Shown here piece after piece: positions 6,406-15,519 of a stretch of 64,000 nucleotides of DNA. The notes below the pieces were generated by a model. It saw nothing but the letters and a program-made list of their open reading frames with translations. It was not told the origin of the DNA and searched no databases. Location: assembly GCF_003696215.1 (NCBI RefSeq), contig NZ_RFFG01000002.1:149303-213302 (forward strand). The letters run 5' to 3'. Numbering within the stretch: position 1 is the stretch's first letter; every line of letters starts with the position of its first letter. The stretch comes from Actinomadura harenae. GTDB lineage: Bacteria > Actinomycetota > Actinomycetes > Streptosporangiales > Streptosporangiaceae. Made by a program: the position numbers and the translations under genes.

Positions 6406-8258
6406 TCCTTGTCAGAAGGGTCGTCCGCCGCCGACGTGGACGTCTCGGCTCCGGACAGGTCGGACTTGTCGCCGGTGGCTGCGTCCTCCGGCGTTCCGGT
6501 CTCCTCGGACACCGGGGTCGTCGGCTCCGAGGTCTCGGAGCCCTGTGGCGTGCCGCGCAGCGCGGCCACCACGTCGTCGAACTCCGGGGTCGGGTTCCCG
6601 AGCGTGAGCCCGCCGACATGCACCACGGTACGCCCGTCCTCCGCGGCGCTCGCACGGACCCACACCCTGCGGCGCCGGACGGTGAACGAGGCGATCACGC
6701 CGAGGATGGCGAGGACGGCGGCGGCGAGGGCGGGGACGCGGCCCGGGTCGTGGTTGACCGACAGGCTCGTCCATTCCTTCATGCCCTCGAAGGTGATGGA
6801 CCCGGAGCCGTCGGGGAGCTTGAAGGTCTCCCCCGGCTCCATGAGCTTCTCGCCGCGCTTGATCGGGTTCAGCGTCTTGCCGAGGCCCTCGAGCTGGTAC
6901 ACCGACTGGGCGTTCCCGCTGTCCAGGCCGAGGTCGCCCTTGAACCCGACGATGGAGATCACCGGCCGCAGCGCCGCCGGGAACTCCGAGACGATCTGCT
7001 TGCCGTCGGAGGTGGCGGTCGCGGTCGGCCACAGGATCGCGTAGAAGGCCAGCTGGGTCGGCTGCGCGTCCGGAACCTTGATCACGCCCTCGGACTGGAG
7101 GGTGCGCGGGTTCTGCGGGAGGAACGGGACGGCGCCGCGGAAGGCGACCTGGCCCTTGCCGTCCCGGACGGTGAACTGGGGCGCGTAGCCGTGCCCGAGC
7201 AGGTAGACCTTGGTGCCGCCGATCTTCAGCGGGTGGTTGACCTTCAGGTTGTAGTGCTTCTGCGGGCCGTCCGGGGTGTCGCGGTAGGTGATCGCCGCGT
7301 GGAAGTCGGTGGCCTGGCCGCGCTTCTCGCCCTTGAGCTCGTACTTGGCCTGGAAGTCGTCCAGGGTGATCGAGAACGGCGAGAGCTCGCCGGTGTCGAA
7401 GGCCCGTCCGGGCTTGAACTGGTCGTACTGGGCGAGGGTGTTCGCGAAGGACGAGCCCTCGCGGAGCAGCACGTCGCCCCGGTAGCCGAACAGGTTGCCG
7501 ACGCCGAGGGAGAACAGCAGGCCGAGCAGGGCGAGGTGGAACATCAGGTTGCCGAGCTCGCCGACGTAGCCCTTCTCGGACGCCACCGACCCCGTGCCGT
7601 CCGCGACGCGGAACCGGCGCTTCTTGAGGAGCGCCCTGGCCTCGGCGAGCACCTCGTCCGGGGTGCGGGTCGTCTCGAACGTGGCCGACTGGGGCAGCCG
7701 GGCGAGGTTGCGGGGCGCGGCGGGCGGCTGGGCGCGCATCGCCCGGAAGTGCTTGACCAGGCGCGGGAGGACGCAGCCCGCGAGGGACACGAACAGCAGG
7801 ATGTAGATCGCCACGAACCAGGGCGCGGCGAACACGTCGAACAGCGAGAACCGGTCGAGCCAGGGTGCGAGGGCCTTGTGCTGCTGGAAGTAGGCGGCGA
7901 CCTTCTCCGGCGCCTGCCCGCGCTGCGGCAGGAAGGAGCTGGGGATCGCGCCGAGCGCCACCATGAACAGCAGGATCAGGGCCGTCCGCATGGTGGTGAG
8001 CTGCCGCCAGGCCCAGCGGAGCCAGCCGATCGGGCCGATGCCCTTGGGACGCGGGCCCTCCTGGGCGGGCGTCCGCCCGGCGGGGGCGGCGGTCGCCGCC
8101 TCCTCGGTCTTGTCGGCCGCGCTGTCCTGATCGGACGCGTTGTCCTGATCGGACGCGGTGTCCTCGTCGGACGCGGTGTCCAGGGCGGCCGGCTCGGCCG
8201 CTTCGCCGGTCGTCGCCGCCTTCTCCGCCTTCGCGCTCTCAGTGTCTGTCTCGGCCAT
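6402..8258 (-). CDS. resB: Cytochrome c biogenesis protein ResB
   Basis: 618 residues. An acidic, Ala-rich N-terminal tail (1-70) carries a short tandem repeat; then come membrane helices (about 90-112, 140-165, 235-255), a large extracytoplasmic domain (260-510) and a last helix near 515-535 (ALAAAVLAILGVIASFTV). This is the ResB/Ccs1 architecture. With CcsB it forms the cytochrome c synthase outside the membrane. The ATG at 8258 is 3 bases after the ccdA stop codon. Confidence 0.92.
   Translation of the reverse strand: MAETDTESAKAEKAATTGEAAEPAALDTASDEDTASDQDNASDQDSAADKTEEAATAAPAGRTPAQEGPRPKGIGPIGWLRWAWRQLTTMRTALILLFMVALGAIPSSFLPQRGQAPEKVAAYFQQHKALAPWLDRFSLFDVFAAPWFVAIYILLFVSLAGCVLPRLVKHFRAMRAQPPAAPRNLARLPQSATFETTRTPDEVLAEARALLKKRRFRVADGTGSVASEKGYVGELGNLMFHLALLGLLFSLGVGNLFGYRGDVLLREGSSFANTLAQYDQFKPGRAFDTGELSPFSITLDDFQAKYELKGEKRGQATDFHAAITYRDTPDGPQKHYNLKVNHPLKIGGTKVYLLGHGYAPQFTVRDGKGQVAFRGAVPFLPQNPRTLQSEGVIKVPDAQPTQLAFYAILWPTATATSDGKQIVSEFPAALRPVISIVGFKGDLGLDSGNAQSVYQLEGLGKTLNPIKRGEKLMEPGETFKLPDGSGSITFEGMKEWTSLSVNHDPGRVPALAAAVLAILGVIASFTVRRRRVWVRASAAEDGRTVVHVGGLTLGNPTPEFDDVVAALRGTPQGSETSEPTTPVSEETGTPEDAATGDKSDLSGAETSTSAADDPSDKE
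8122..8175. repeat. 18-base tandem repeat inside resB
   Basis: Three 18-base units at 8122-8139, 8140-8157 and 8158-8175 (the core is GTCCTGATCGGACGCG on the plus strand) encode the acidic hexads around DNASDQDS in the ResB tail. The copy number probably varies between strains; the tail is unlikely to matter for catalysis. Confidence 0.85.
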
Positions 8259-8261
8259 GGC

Positions 8262-9017
8262 TCAAATCGGGGTCTCGAAGCCGCCGATGAACGACTTCAT
8301 CTGGATGGTCATTTCGTTCCAGAGCCCGGTCACCAGCGCGATTCCGATGAGCACGAGCATGCCGCCGCCGATCCGCATGACCAGCGCGTAGTGCCGCTTG
8401 ACGGCGGCGAACGCGCCGAGCGCGCGGCGGTAGGCGAGCGCGGTGAGCAGGAACGGCAGGCCGAGACCGACGCAGTAGGCGACCGACAGCAGCGCGCCGC
8501 GACTCGAACTGGCCTCGGTGATCGCCAGGGACTGGACGGCGGCGAGCGTCGGGCCGATGCAGGGCGTCCAGCCCAGGCCGAAGATCACGCCGAGCAGCGG
8601 GGCCCCGGCGATGCCGGCGTTCGGCAGCCGGCCCGACTTGAACGTCCGCTGGAGGCCCGGGATGAAGCCCATGAAGGCCAGCCCGAACACGATCGTCATG
8701 ACGCCGAGGACGCGCTGGATCGTGGTCTGGTACTCCAGCATCCAGCGGCCGAGGCCGCCCGCGACCGCGCCCATGCTGACGAAGACGAAGGTGAAGCCGC
8801 CGACGAACAGCGCGACGCCGCCGAGCAGGCGGCCGCGCCGCTGCTCGGCGAGGTCCGCGCCGGTCATCCCGGTCACGTACGACAGGTAGCCGGGGACGAG
8901 CGGCAGGACGCACGGCGACACGAACGAGACGAGCCCCGCGAGCGCGGCCAGCGGGGCCGCCGCCAGCAGCGAGCCGCTGGTGACGGTCGTCTCGGTGTTC
9001 ACCGCCGCGAGGATCAC
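8262..9017 (-). CDS. ccdA: Thiol-disulfide transporter CcdA
   Basis: 251 residues, six membrane helices, DsbD/CcdA family. It passes reducing equivalents from cytoplasmic thioredoxin across the membrane. The two redox cysteines sit in SFVSPCVLPLVPGYLSYVTG (near residue 32) and GWTPCIGPTL (near 155). The GTG start at 9017 overlaps the tlpA-like stop codon (GTGA), which makes it the natural start; a second GTG at 9002 is possible. The partner thioredoxin gene is directly upstream and resB directly downstream. Confidence 0.93.
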   Translation of the reverse strand: MILAAVNTETTVTSGSLLAAAPLAALAGLVSFVSPCVLPLVPGYLSYVTGMTGADLAEQRRGRLLGGVALFVGGFTFVFVSMGAVAGGLGRWMLEYQTTIQRVLGVMTIVFGLAFMGFIPGLQRTFKSGRLPNAGIAGAPLLGVIFGLGWTPCIGPTLAAVQSLAITEASSSRGALLSVAYCVGLGLPFLLTALAYRRALGAFAAVKRHYALVMRIGGGMLVLIGIALVTGLWNEMTIQMKSFIGGFETPI

Positions 9018-9592
9018 TTTTCCGCGAGGACCTTGGTCACGATGGGGTTCAGCGTGGAGAAGGTCGTCGCGCCGAGCACCCGCGCCGCGATCCGGCCCTG
9101 CCGGTCGAGGACGAGGGTGGTCGGGATGGCGTTCGGCGGGACGTCCTTGAACGCCAGGCCGATGCGCCCGTCGCCGTCGAAGACGCTCGGGTAGGACACC
9201 TTGCGCCCGCGCTCGAAGGCGAGGGCGTTGTCCTTGTCGTCCTTGAAGTTGACGCCGAGGAACTCGACGCCGTTGTTCTTGTTCTGCTGGTAGACCTGCT
9301 CCAGCGACTGGGACTCGCCCCGGCAGGGCGCGCACCAGGACGCCCAGAAGTTGACCACCGCGACCTTGCCGCGCAGGTCGGACAGCTTGACCGGCCTGCC
9401 CTCCAGGGTGCTGCCCTCCGCCTGCGGGGCGGTGTGCCGGGTCGTCGCGGACACTTCCTGGATCTTGCCGTTTCCGGCGATGAACCGGTTGTCACCGGCG
9501 GTGGGACCGCCGGTGCCGCCGCCCGCGCAGCCCGCGAGCAGCACGACGGACGACGTCGCGGCGGCGCTCACGAGCGGGATCCGGAGACTCAA
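9014..9592 (-). CDS. TlpA/ResA-like thioredoxin lipoprotein
   Basis: 192 residues. The signal peptide ends in the lipobox LLAGC, so the protein is anchored outside the membrane. The thioredoxin motif WASWCAPCRGES (about residues 83-94) is complete. In System II such a protein receives electrons from CcdA and reduces the CXXCH motif of apocytochrome c. The start is TTG at 9592 behind AGGAGGG. A TACTAC/GTAGTA inverted repeat lies just upstream (9603-9619). Confidence 0.9.
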   Translation of the reverse strand: MSLRIPLVSAAATSSVVLLAGCAGGGTGGPTAGDNRFIAGNGKIQEVSATTRHTAPQAEGSTLEGRPVKLSDLRGKVAVVNFWASWCAPCRGESQSLEQVYQQNKNNGVEFLGVNFKDDKDNALAFERGRKVSYPSVFDGDGRIGLAFKDVPPNAIPTTLVLDRQGRIAARVLGATTFSTLNPIVTKVLAEK

Positions 9593-9602
9593 CGCACCCT
9601 CC

Positions 9603-9619
9603 TACTACAAGACGTAGTA
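9603..9619. promoter_or_regulatory. Inverted repeat (BlaI/CopY-type) before the tlpA-like gene
   Basis: TACTAC and GTAGTA surround the 5-base centre AAGAC, immediately upstream of the AGGAGGG site of the TTG start at 9592. BlaI/MecI/CopY repressors bind TACTACA/TGTAGTA-like dyads, so one of these is a candidate ligand. Its position would block an internal promoter for tlpA-ccdA-resB-ccsB separate from the phosphatase gene. Confidence 0.5.
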
Positions 9620-9637
9620 CTCAATGTAGCGACAGGG

Positions 9638-10276
9638 TCAGGCGCCCGCGACACCGGTCCCCCCGCCGATGCCCACGGCGGGTTCGGCGTAGGAGACGCC
9701 GACGAGGCGGCTGCCCTCGAACTCCAGGCTGGTGACGCTGGCGAGGTTGCACTCGCGGCGGCCCGGGTGGTGCCAGAGGCGGCGGTGCTCGGCGTGCAGG
9801 CGCAGGATCCAGATCGGCAGCTGGTGGCTGACGCAGACGGCCTCGTGGCCGGTCGCGGCGTCCCGGGCGGCGATCACCGCGGAGCGCATCCGGCGCGCGA
9901 TCTGGGTGTAGGGCTCACCCCAGGACGGACGGAGCGGGTTCCACAGGTAGCGCCAGTGCTCGGGCCGCTTCAGGCTGCCCGCGCCGACGCCGAACGTCAG
10001 GCCCTCGAAGTGGTTGTCCGCCTCGATGAGGCGGTCGTCCACCGTGACGGGCAGCTCGAAGGTGTCGACCAGCGGCGCGGCGGTCTCCAGGGCGCGCTGC
10101 ATGGGCGAGGAGAACAGCGCGGTCACGTCGCGCCCCTCGAACCATTTGGCCGCGGTCTTGGCCATCTCGTTTCCGTCCTCGCTGAGGCGGAACCCGGGCA
10201 GCCGGCCGTACAGGACCCCGTCGGGATTGTGCACCTCACCGTGCCGCAGCAGGTGAACGATCGTCTTCTCAGTCAT
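9638..10276 (-). CDS. Histidine phosphatase superfamily protein
   Basis: 212 residues. The catalytic motif LLRHGEVHNP near the N-terminus supplies the phospho-accepting His; a second His is in CVSHQLP (about 150). This is the phosphoglycerate-mutase-like fold, usually a phosphatase with unknown substrate. It precedes the cytochrome c genes in the same orientation with 45 bases between, as its counterpart Rv0525 does in M. tuberculosis. Confidence 0.85.
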   Translation of the reverse strand: MTEKTIVHLLRHGEVHNPDGVLYGRLPGFRLSEDGNEMAKTAAKWFEGRDVTALFSSPMQRALETAAPLVDTFELPVTVDDRLIEADNHFEGLTFGVGAGSLKRPEHWRYLWNPLRPSWGEPYTQIARRMRSAVIAARDAATGHEAVCVSHQLPIWILRLHAEHRRLWHHPGRRECNLASVTSLEFEGSRLVGVSYAEPAVGIGGGTGVAGA

Positions 10277-10378
10277 CGCGTCGCCAGGCTACCCGCACCC
10301 GGGACGCCGTCCGCCCCGCCCCCACGCGCACGGCGAGGGACGGCACTGAAGATCGACTCCGGGCCCCCGGCTCGCGCG

Positions 10379-10783
10379 TCAGCCGGCCGGGCCGAGCTCG
10401 AACCAGGTGTGGAGGCAGCCCGACGCGCCGGAGGAGAACCCGAACCGGTCGGACAGGGCCTCGATGAGGACGATCCCGTACCCGTTGTCGCGGGGTTCGT
10501 GGCCGACGCGCCTGGTCGGGACGGTCTCGGCGCCCGCGTCCACGACCTCGCAGCGCAGGACGCCGTCCAGGTCGCGCAGGGCCAGGGTGAAGCGGCCGCC
10601 GTCGCCGGAGCGGGAGTGCCGGACGCTGTTGGTGCAGGCCTCGGAGACGAGGAGCTCGGCGGTGTCACGGCGCGGGTCGCCGGCCAGCTCGTCCCGGACG
10701 AACCGGCGCGCGAGCGCCACGCTGGACGCGACGGCGGCCAGCTCGACCGCTCCGATGAGCTCTCCGACCCCGGCTCCGCACAC
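10379..10783 (-). CDS. ATP-binding anti-sigma-type regulator (GHKL ATPase)
   Basis: 134 residues with one HATPase_c_2 domain. The N box is SEACTNSVRHS (about 47-57) and the G boxes are CEVVDAG and NGYGIVLIEALSDRFG. Such RsbW/SpoIIAB-like proteins bind ATP and often inhibit a sigma factor or phosphorylate an anti-anti-sigma protein; Actinobacteria have many whose partner is unknown. No sigma factor or STAS-domain gene is adjacent. The start is GTG at 10783. Confidence 0.8.
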   Translation of the reverse strand: MCGAGVGELIGAVELAAVASSVALARRFVRDELAGDPRRDTAELLVSEACTNSVRHSRSGDGGRFTLALRDLDGVLRCEVVDAGAETVPTRRVGHEPRDNGYGIVLIEALSDRFGFSSGASGCLHTWFELGPAG

Positions 10784-10962
10784 GGCGCACCCCTCGCCCC
10801 CGGTGGCGCGCCGGCCCGTGGGCGAGCCGCGCCACCTCGTTCCCCTTCGTCACACAAGATAGGACGAATCGGACACCGTTCGCGCCGGAGAATACCGCCT
10901 GGGGGTGTGACAACCTCAAGATCGACTCGGGCGTCCCACTGGCAGGATCACGAGAAAGGCCA

Positions 10963-12015
10963 ATGATGCGTCGTTCAATCTCAGCCGTCGCCGCCGCCGG
11001 AGTCGCGCTCGCCGCGCTCGTACCGGCCGTCGCCGCCGACGCCGCCGCACCGGCCTGGCGAACCGTCCAGTCGAACGCCAAGGCGGACTACTTCGGGGTC
11101 GCCGCGGTCAACAGCAAGAACGTGTGGGTCGTCGGACGCGTCAGCGCGAAGCCCCACGCCTGGCGGTTCGACGGGAAGCGCTGGATCGACACCAAGCTCC
11201 CCACGGCGTTCCAGAAGAACACCCTCCTCTACACCGTCGCGGGATCGGCGTCCAACAACGTCTGGGTCTTCGCGGCCCACGGGGCCAGCACCTACGCGCT
11301 GCGCTGGAACGGCAGCAAGTGGACGGTCGCCCATGCCTGGAAGTCGACGTGGGAGGTCGGGGGCGCGGTCGTCAACGGCCCGAAGGACGTCTGGGTCCAC
11401 GGCTCCGAGAACGGCGGGTTCAAGTTCGGCACCTGGCATTACAACGGGCGGTCCTGGAGCCGTGTGAAGCCCGGGTTCAGGATGGCCGCCGGAGCCTCGG
11501 TCTCCAGCAAGAACATGTGGGCGGTCGGCGACAACGGGGCCGCGAAGCCGTCCCCGGTCGCCCGGCACTGGAACGGCAAGTCCCTGTCCACGGTCAAGCT
11601 GCCCGCGCTGCCGGTCGTCGGCGGCCACCCGGCGGAGCTGCGGACGGTCGCCGCGCGCTCGTCCTCGGACGTGTGGATCGCCGGCGCGCGGTACGTGAAC
11701 CCGGCGAACTACGCCACCCTGCCGATGGCGCTGCACTTCGACGGGAAGTCCTGGCGGCGGTTCGACCCGCCGACCAAGAACGACATCGTCTCGATGGCCC
11801 AGGACGGCAAGGGCGGCGTGTGGGCCGCCACCTACAGCGAACTGTTCCACGTCACCAAGGGGCACTGGGCGAAGGTGGCCCTGCCCACGGTGAAGGGCAA
11901 GGCCACGCGGGTCGGCCAGCTGTCCCACGTTCCCGGCGGCACGTCCGTCTGGGCGACGGGCCGGTTCGTCTGGGACGGTGCCGACACCTCGACCGGCGCC
12001 ATCTTCCGGTACTGA
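10963..12015 (+). CDS. Secreted protein with repeated VW.G motifs, probable beta-propeller
   Basis: 350 residues. A signal peptide (MMRRSISAVAAAGVALAALV, cleavage after an Ala-rich stretch near residue 28) is followed by about seven repeats of a motif like NVWVVG, NVWVFA, DVWVHG, NMWAVG, DVWIAG, GVWAAT and SVWATG, spaced 40-60 residues. This fits a seven-bladed propeller exported by Sec. No catalytic residues or known binding function can be named. ATG codons at 10963 and 10966 both follow GAGAAAGG. Confidence 0.75.
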   Translation: MMRRSISAVAAAGVALAALVPAVAADAAAPAWRTVQSNAKADYFGVAAVNSKNVWVVGRVSAKPHAWRFDGKRWIDTKLPTAFQKNTLLYTVAGSASNNVWVFAAHGASTYALRWNGSKWTVAHAWKSTWEVGGAVVNGPKDVWVHGSENGGFKFGTWHYNGRSWSRVKPGFRMAAGASVSSKNMWAVGDNGAAKPSPVARHWNGKSLSTVKLPALPVVGGHPAELRTVAARSSSDVWIAGARYVNPANYATLPMALHFDGKSWRRFDPPTKNDIVSMAQDGKGGVWAATYSELFHVTKGHWAKVALPTVKGKATRVGQLSHVPGGTSVWATGRFVWDGADTSTGAIFRY

Positions 12016-12036
12016 GCTTCAGTGGACAGTGACGTC

Positions 12037-12069
12037 CGGCCGGTGGTGACGTTCAGCCGGTGGTGACGT
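12037..12069. repeat. 16-base direct repeat over a gene 3' end
   Basis: GCCGGTGGTGACGTTC occurs at 12038-12053 and 12056-12071 (approximately), separated by two or three bases, so the last codons and stop codon of the minus-strand gene at 12053-12673 are duplicated just downstream of it. Confidence 0.7.
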
Positions 12070-12673
12070 TCGCCCAGGTGTGGCTGTCCAGGAAGCCGCG
12101 GTCGTCGTTGGCGTACTCGTGGAAGGCCCGCTGCACCTCGGCCAGCTCGGGGACGCGCGCGCGGTAGAGCTCGCCGCGCGCGCCGTCCTTGTACTCGAGC
12201 TCGTAGGCGCCGTCCTCCGGGGACACCTGGACGAAGTGGTGGCCGAACACGACCAGCGCGGCGAACGGGTTGCCGGTCCCCAGGCGGGTCAGGACGTCCC
12301 GGACGAGCCCCAGGTCAGGGTCGATCACGATCATGCCGTCGCCGGTGTGGAGCTGCATGCCCTGGTAGACGCCGACGGGCGCGATGTTGTGGACGAGCCC
12401 GCGCACCGGGTCCCAGACGATCAGCCCGTGGCCCTGGGCGATCGCGTAGACGTCCGTGGACACCTGGTCGGCGCGGTCGTCGGCCATCTCGACCCGCGCG
12501 AACCGCCCACCGACGCCGGTCTCGGTGACCTGGACGTCGGAGTGCAGGCGGCGCAGCTCGACGACGAACTCCCCGATCACGGGGGTCGGCTCGGCGCCGG
12601 ACTCGCCGATCGCCTCCGCCTCCTCCCGGGTCACGGGGTGGTCGGATCGCCACAGCAGCAGCTCGTACGTCAT
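12053..12673 (-). CDS. Conserved hypothetical protein, 206 residues
   Basis: No family with a known role is recognised. The protein is soluble, acidic and starts MTYELLLWRSDHPVTREEAE. The ATG at 12673 is 17 bases after the kinase stop codon on the same strand, suggesting joint transcription. The centre has a beta-rich block with IAQGHGLIVWDPVRGLVHNI (about 95-115). Nothing indicates membrane insertion or export. Confidence 0.7.
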   Translation of the reverse strand: MTYELLLWRSDHPVTREEAEAIGESGAEPTPVIGEFVVELRRLHSDVQVTETGVGGRFARVEMADDRADQVSTDVYAIAQGHGLIVWDPVRGLVHNIAPVGVYQGMQLHTGDGMIVIDPDLGLVRDVLTRLGTGNPFAALVVFGHHFVQVSPEDGAYELEYKDGARGELYRARVPELAEVQRAFHEYANDDRGFLDSHTWANVTTG

Positions 12674-12690
12674 GTCCTCATCATCCCAGC

Positions 12691-14400
12691 TCAGCGCTTG
12701 GACGCGGCGACCGCGTCCGCGATCCGGCGCTGGACCCTCTCCAGCGCCTCGGGTGCGAAGGGCCGCTTCCCGGCCGCCCGCTCGACGCCGAAGGTGAGCG
12801 CGGCGGCGCAGACGTCCGCCTGGGCCTGGGGCAGGCGGCAGGTGAGCGACGGGCCGTTCAGGATCCCCAGGACGACCGAGACGTACGGCGAGGGCGGCGC
12901 GGCCTCGGTCGAGACCGGGTCCAGCCCGACCATCGCCTTCAGGTCCGTCCGGCCGAGGTCGAGCGGGCGGCGGACGCGCAGGTCGGACGTGCACTCGCCG
13001 GACCTCCGGATCTTCGCCGCCTCGGGCGAGTCCGGGAAGTACAGGCACGTGCCGATGTTGAACGAGCCGATCGAGAACGGCGAGTAGGTGGAGACGCTCC
13101 CGGACGCCGCGCCGCGGCCGATGGTCGCGCTGGCGCTGCTGTTCCCGGACGTGCGCGAGCAGGTCTGCCCGGCGGGTCCGACCACGTAGTCGCCCTGGGC
13201 GAAGCGGTAGACGGCGGCCCCGGCCGGGAGGCTCACGGCCGTCCGGACCTTCGGGGGCGCGCTCTTGGGGGTCTGGTCGTCGCCGAGCGGCCCGCTGACC
13301 TTGCACTGGTGCGACGCGATGAGCCGCACGGCCGCCGCCGGACTCGTCGGGCTCGCCGTCGGGCGCGGTTTGGGCGGCGGCGCGGCCGTGTAGTGCCGGA
13401 CGGTCGCCGCCCCGCCCGCGACCAGGGCCGTCGCCGCGACGCCCAGCGCGATCTTCGCCGTCGTGGACGCCAGCAGCCCCTGGGACACCGCCGCCCCGGC
13501 ACCTGCCCCGGCTCCGGCGGCCGCTCCGCCCCCGGCGGAGCCGACGAGCGCGGCGATCGGGAACAGGGACGCCAGGGCCGCGGCCGACGCGGCCAGGGCG
13601 CGGACGCCCCGGCGCTCCCAGTCCGGCCCGTACGCGGCGGACGCGACGGCCTCCAGCTCCGCGACGAAGTCCGCGGCGCTCGCCGGGCGTCCCTCCGGGT
13701 CCTTGGCCATCCCGTGCCCGACGAGCGGGCGCAGCGCCTCCGGGACGTCCTCGACCGGCGGCGGAGCGTTCAGATGGGCGTTCTGGAGCTCCGCCACGGA
13801 CCCGGCGAAGGGCCGGTGGCCCGCGACGCACTCGAAGAACACGCAGGTGGCGGCGTACACGTCGGTCGCGGGAGTGGCGACGCCGCGCCGCCACTGCTCG
13901 GGCGCCATGTACGGGGGCGTGCCCGCGCCGCCGCTCTCCCGCCCGGCTCCGACGGCGATGCCGAAGTCGATCAGCTTGCTGCGGCCGTCCGGCGGGACGA
14001 CGACGTTGGCGGGCTTGTAGTCGCGGTGGACGACCCCGAGGGCGTGCGCCGCGGCGAGGCCGAGCAGCGAGCCCTTGAGGACGCCGAGGGCGGCCTCGGG
14101 GGCGAGCGCGCCCTCCCGTTCGAGGACGGTCCGCAGCGGCACGCCGTCCACGGCCTCCATGACGATCGCGGCGCCCTCGTCGGTCTCGACCAGCCGGTAG
14201 AGCCGTGCGACGTGCGGGCTGTCGGCGCGTCCGAGCATGGCCGCCTCGTGGCGGAGGACGGCCCGGTCGGCGTCTGCGGCGACGTACTTGATCGCGACGA
14301 GCGTCCCGGCGGTGTCGTGCCGGGCGAGCACGACCGCGCCCTGCCCGCCCTCGCCGAGTTCCCGGAGGGTCGTGAACCCCGGAACCCGCCACCCGCCCAT
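12691..14400 (-). CDS. Membrane Ser/Thr protein kinase (PASTA-less, PknB-like)
   Basis: 569 residues from the ATG at 14400 (GAGGGG eight bases upstream). The kinase domain (10-260) is complete: glycine loop GEGGQG, lysine in VAIK (38), HRDYKPAN (125-132) and DFG (145-147). A hydrophobic Ala/Gly-rich part with a membrane helix follows (about 285-335), then an outer domain of about 230 residues with several Cys and no PASTA repeats. It should phosphorylate cytoplasmic targets in response to an external cue. The gene at 18807 is a paralogue: both carry a YGP.WE..G motif after the kinase domain. Confidence 0.88.
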   Translation of the reverse strand: MGGWRVPGFTTLRELGEGGQGAVVLARHDTAGTLVAIKYVAADADRAVLRHEAAMLGRADSPHVARLYRLVETDEGAAIVMEAVDGVPLRTVLEREGALAPEAALGVLKGSLLGLAAAHALGVVHRDYKPANVVVPPDGRSKLIDFGIAVGAGRESGGAGTPPYMAPEQWRRGVATPATDVYAATCVFFECVAGHRPFAGSVAELQNAHLNAPPPVEDVPEALRPLVGHGMAKDPEGRPASAADFVAELEAVASAAYGPDWERRGVRALAASAAALASLFPIAALVGSAGGGAAAGAGAGAGAAVSQGLLASTTAKIALGVAATALVAGGAATVRHYTAAPPPKPRPTASPTSPAAAVRLIASHQCKVSGPLGDDQTPKSAPPKVRTAVSLPAGAAVYRFAQGDYVVGPAGQTCSRTSGNSSASATIGRGAASGSVSTYSPFSIGSFNIGTCLYFPDSPEAAKIRRSGECTSDLRVRRPLDLGRTDLKAMVGLDPVSTEAAPPSPYVSVVLGILNGPSLTCRLPQAQADVCAAALTFGVERAAGKRPFAPEALERVQRRIADAVAASKR

Positions 14401-14477
14401 CGCCCGCACCCCTCGATCAAGATCGATCCGGGCGAATCTAGCGGATCACCCCGATCCGCCGCGGGCGTCCGGCGCGG

Positions 14478-15446
14478 TCAGGCCCGGACGGCGGCGGGGC
14501 CAACGGCCGGGACGGCGGCGGGCGCGACGGTGGGGACGCTGACCGGGACGTCGGCGGGGACGGCCGTGCGGAAGGCGTCCAGGGCCGCGCGGATGGCGGG
14601 GCGGCGGGCGGCCTCCTCGCGCCAGACCGCGTAGACGCGGCGGGTGAGCGGGGCCTTCAGCGTGACGATCTCGACCTCGGGCGGGACGTCGCAGCGGCCG
14701 AGCCGGGGCAGTATCGCGATGCCCAGCCCGGCCGCGACCAGGGCGAGCTGGGTCGCGAACTCGTAGGCGTGGTGGTCGATGTGCGGCTCGCAGTCGATCG
14801 AGCGGAGCGTCCGGTGGAGCCAGTCGCAGCAGATCGAGCCGGGGGTGGAGCTGATCCAGGTCTCGCCCGCCAGCTCCTCCAGGTCGATCCCGCTCCGGCG
14901 GGCGAGGCGGTGGCCGGGCGGCAGCGCGACGTCCGCGACGTCCGCGCAGATGGCGCCCTTGACCAGGCCCTCGGCGAGCGGCAGCGGCTCGTTGTTCCAG
15001 TCCTGGACGACGGCCATGTCGAGGTCGCCGCGCAGGACGAGCGGCATGCTCTCCATCGGGTCCTGCTCGCTCAGCAGGACGCGGAGGTCGGGGTGGTCGG
15101 CGCGGAGGGCGCGCATGGCGGCGGGGAACAGGCCCCGGATCGCGGTCGGGAACGCGCCGACCGACAGCTGCCCGACGACGGCGCCCCGGTGGGCCTCCAG
15201 GTCGGCCTGGGCCTGCTCGACCAGCGACAGGATCCGTCCGGCGTGGCCGACGAGCAGCTGGGCGGCGTCGGTGAGCCGGACGCCGCGGCCGTTGCGTTCG
15301 AGGAGTTTCTGGCCGGTCTCCCGCTCCAGCTTGGCGAGCTGCTGGGAGACGGCGGAGGTGGTGACGTGGAGCACGTCGGCGGCGGCGCTGACCGACCCGT
15401 AGGTCGCCACCGAGTGCAGGGCGCGCAGCCGTTCCAGATCCAGCAT
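14478..15446 (-). CDS. LysR family transcriptional regulator
   Basis: 322 residues, the usual length. The N-terminal winged HTH (about 5-62) includes LHSVATYGSVSAAADVLHVT; the rest is the effector-binding domain. The Ala/Pro/Val-rich tail is extra. It is transcribed away from the EamA/DapA-family pair at 15520, the classical LysR arrangement, so it probably controls that pair. The inducer is unknown. Confidence 0.9.
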   Translation of the reverse strand: MLDLERLRALHSVATYGSVSAAADVLHVTTSAVSQQLAKLERETGQKLLERNGRGVRLTDAAQLLVGHAGRILSLVEQAQADLEAHRGAVVGQLSVGAFPTAIRGLFPAAMRALRADHPDLRVLLSEQDPMESMPLVLRGDLDMAVVQDWNNEPLPLAEGLVKGAICADVADVALPPGHRLARRSGIDLEELAGETWISSTPGSICCDWLHRTLRSIDCEPHIDHHAYEFATQLALVAAGLGIAILPRLGRCDVPPEVEIVTLKAPLTRRVYAVWREEAARRPAIRAALDAFRTAVPADVPVSVPTVAPAAVPAVGPAAVRA

Positions 15447-15519
15447 GAAGCAATGCTAAATCCATCTGTCAAGAAGTTCTAGCTTGTCCTAAACACACCG
15501 TTCTGTGGACGATCAAGGC
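15447..15519. promoter_or_regulatory. Divergent LysR-eamA promoter region
   Basis: This 73-base interval is less GC-rich than its flanks and must hold both promoters and the LysR site. A TTGACA hexamer on the minus strand (15472-15467) is the best -35 candidate for the regulator gene; no good -10 with 17-base spacing is seen. Confidence 0.45.

Noticed and set aside
10348..14432. Recurring AAGATCGA-(C/T)-(C)-GGGC motif at about 10349, 10917 and 14415
   Set aside because: Three short GC-rich matches in different positions relative to genes; likely chance without a larger survey.
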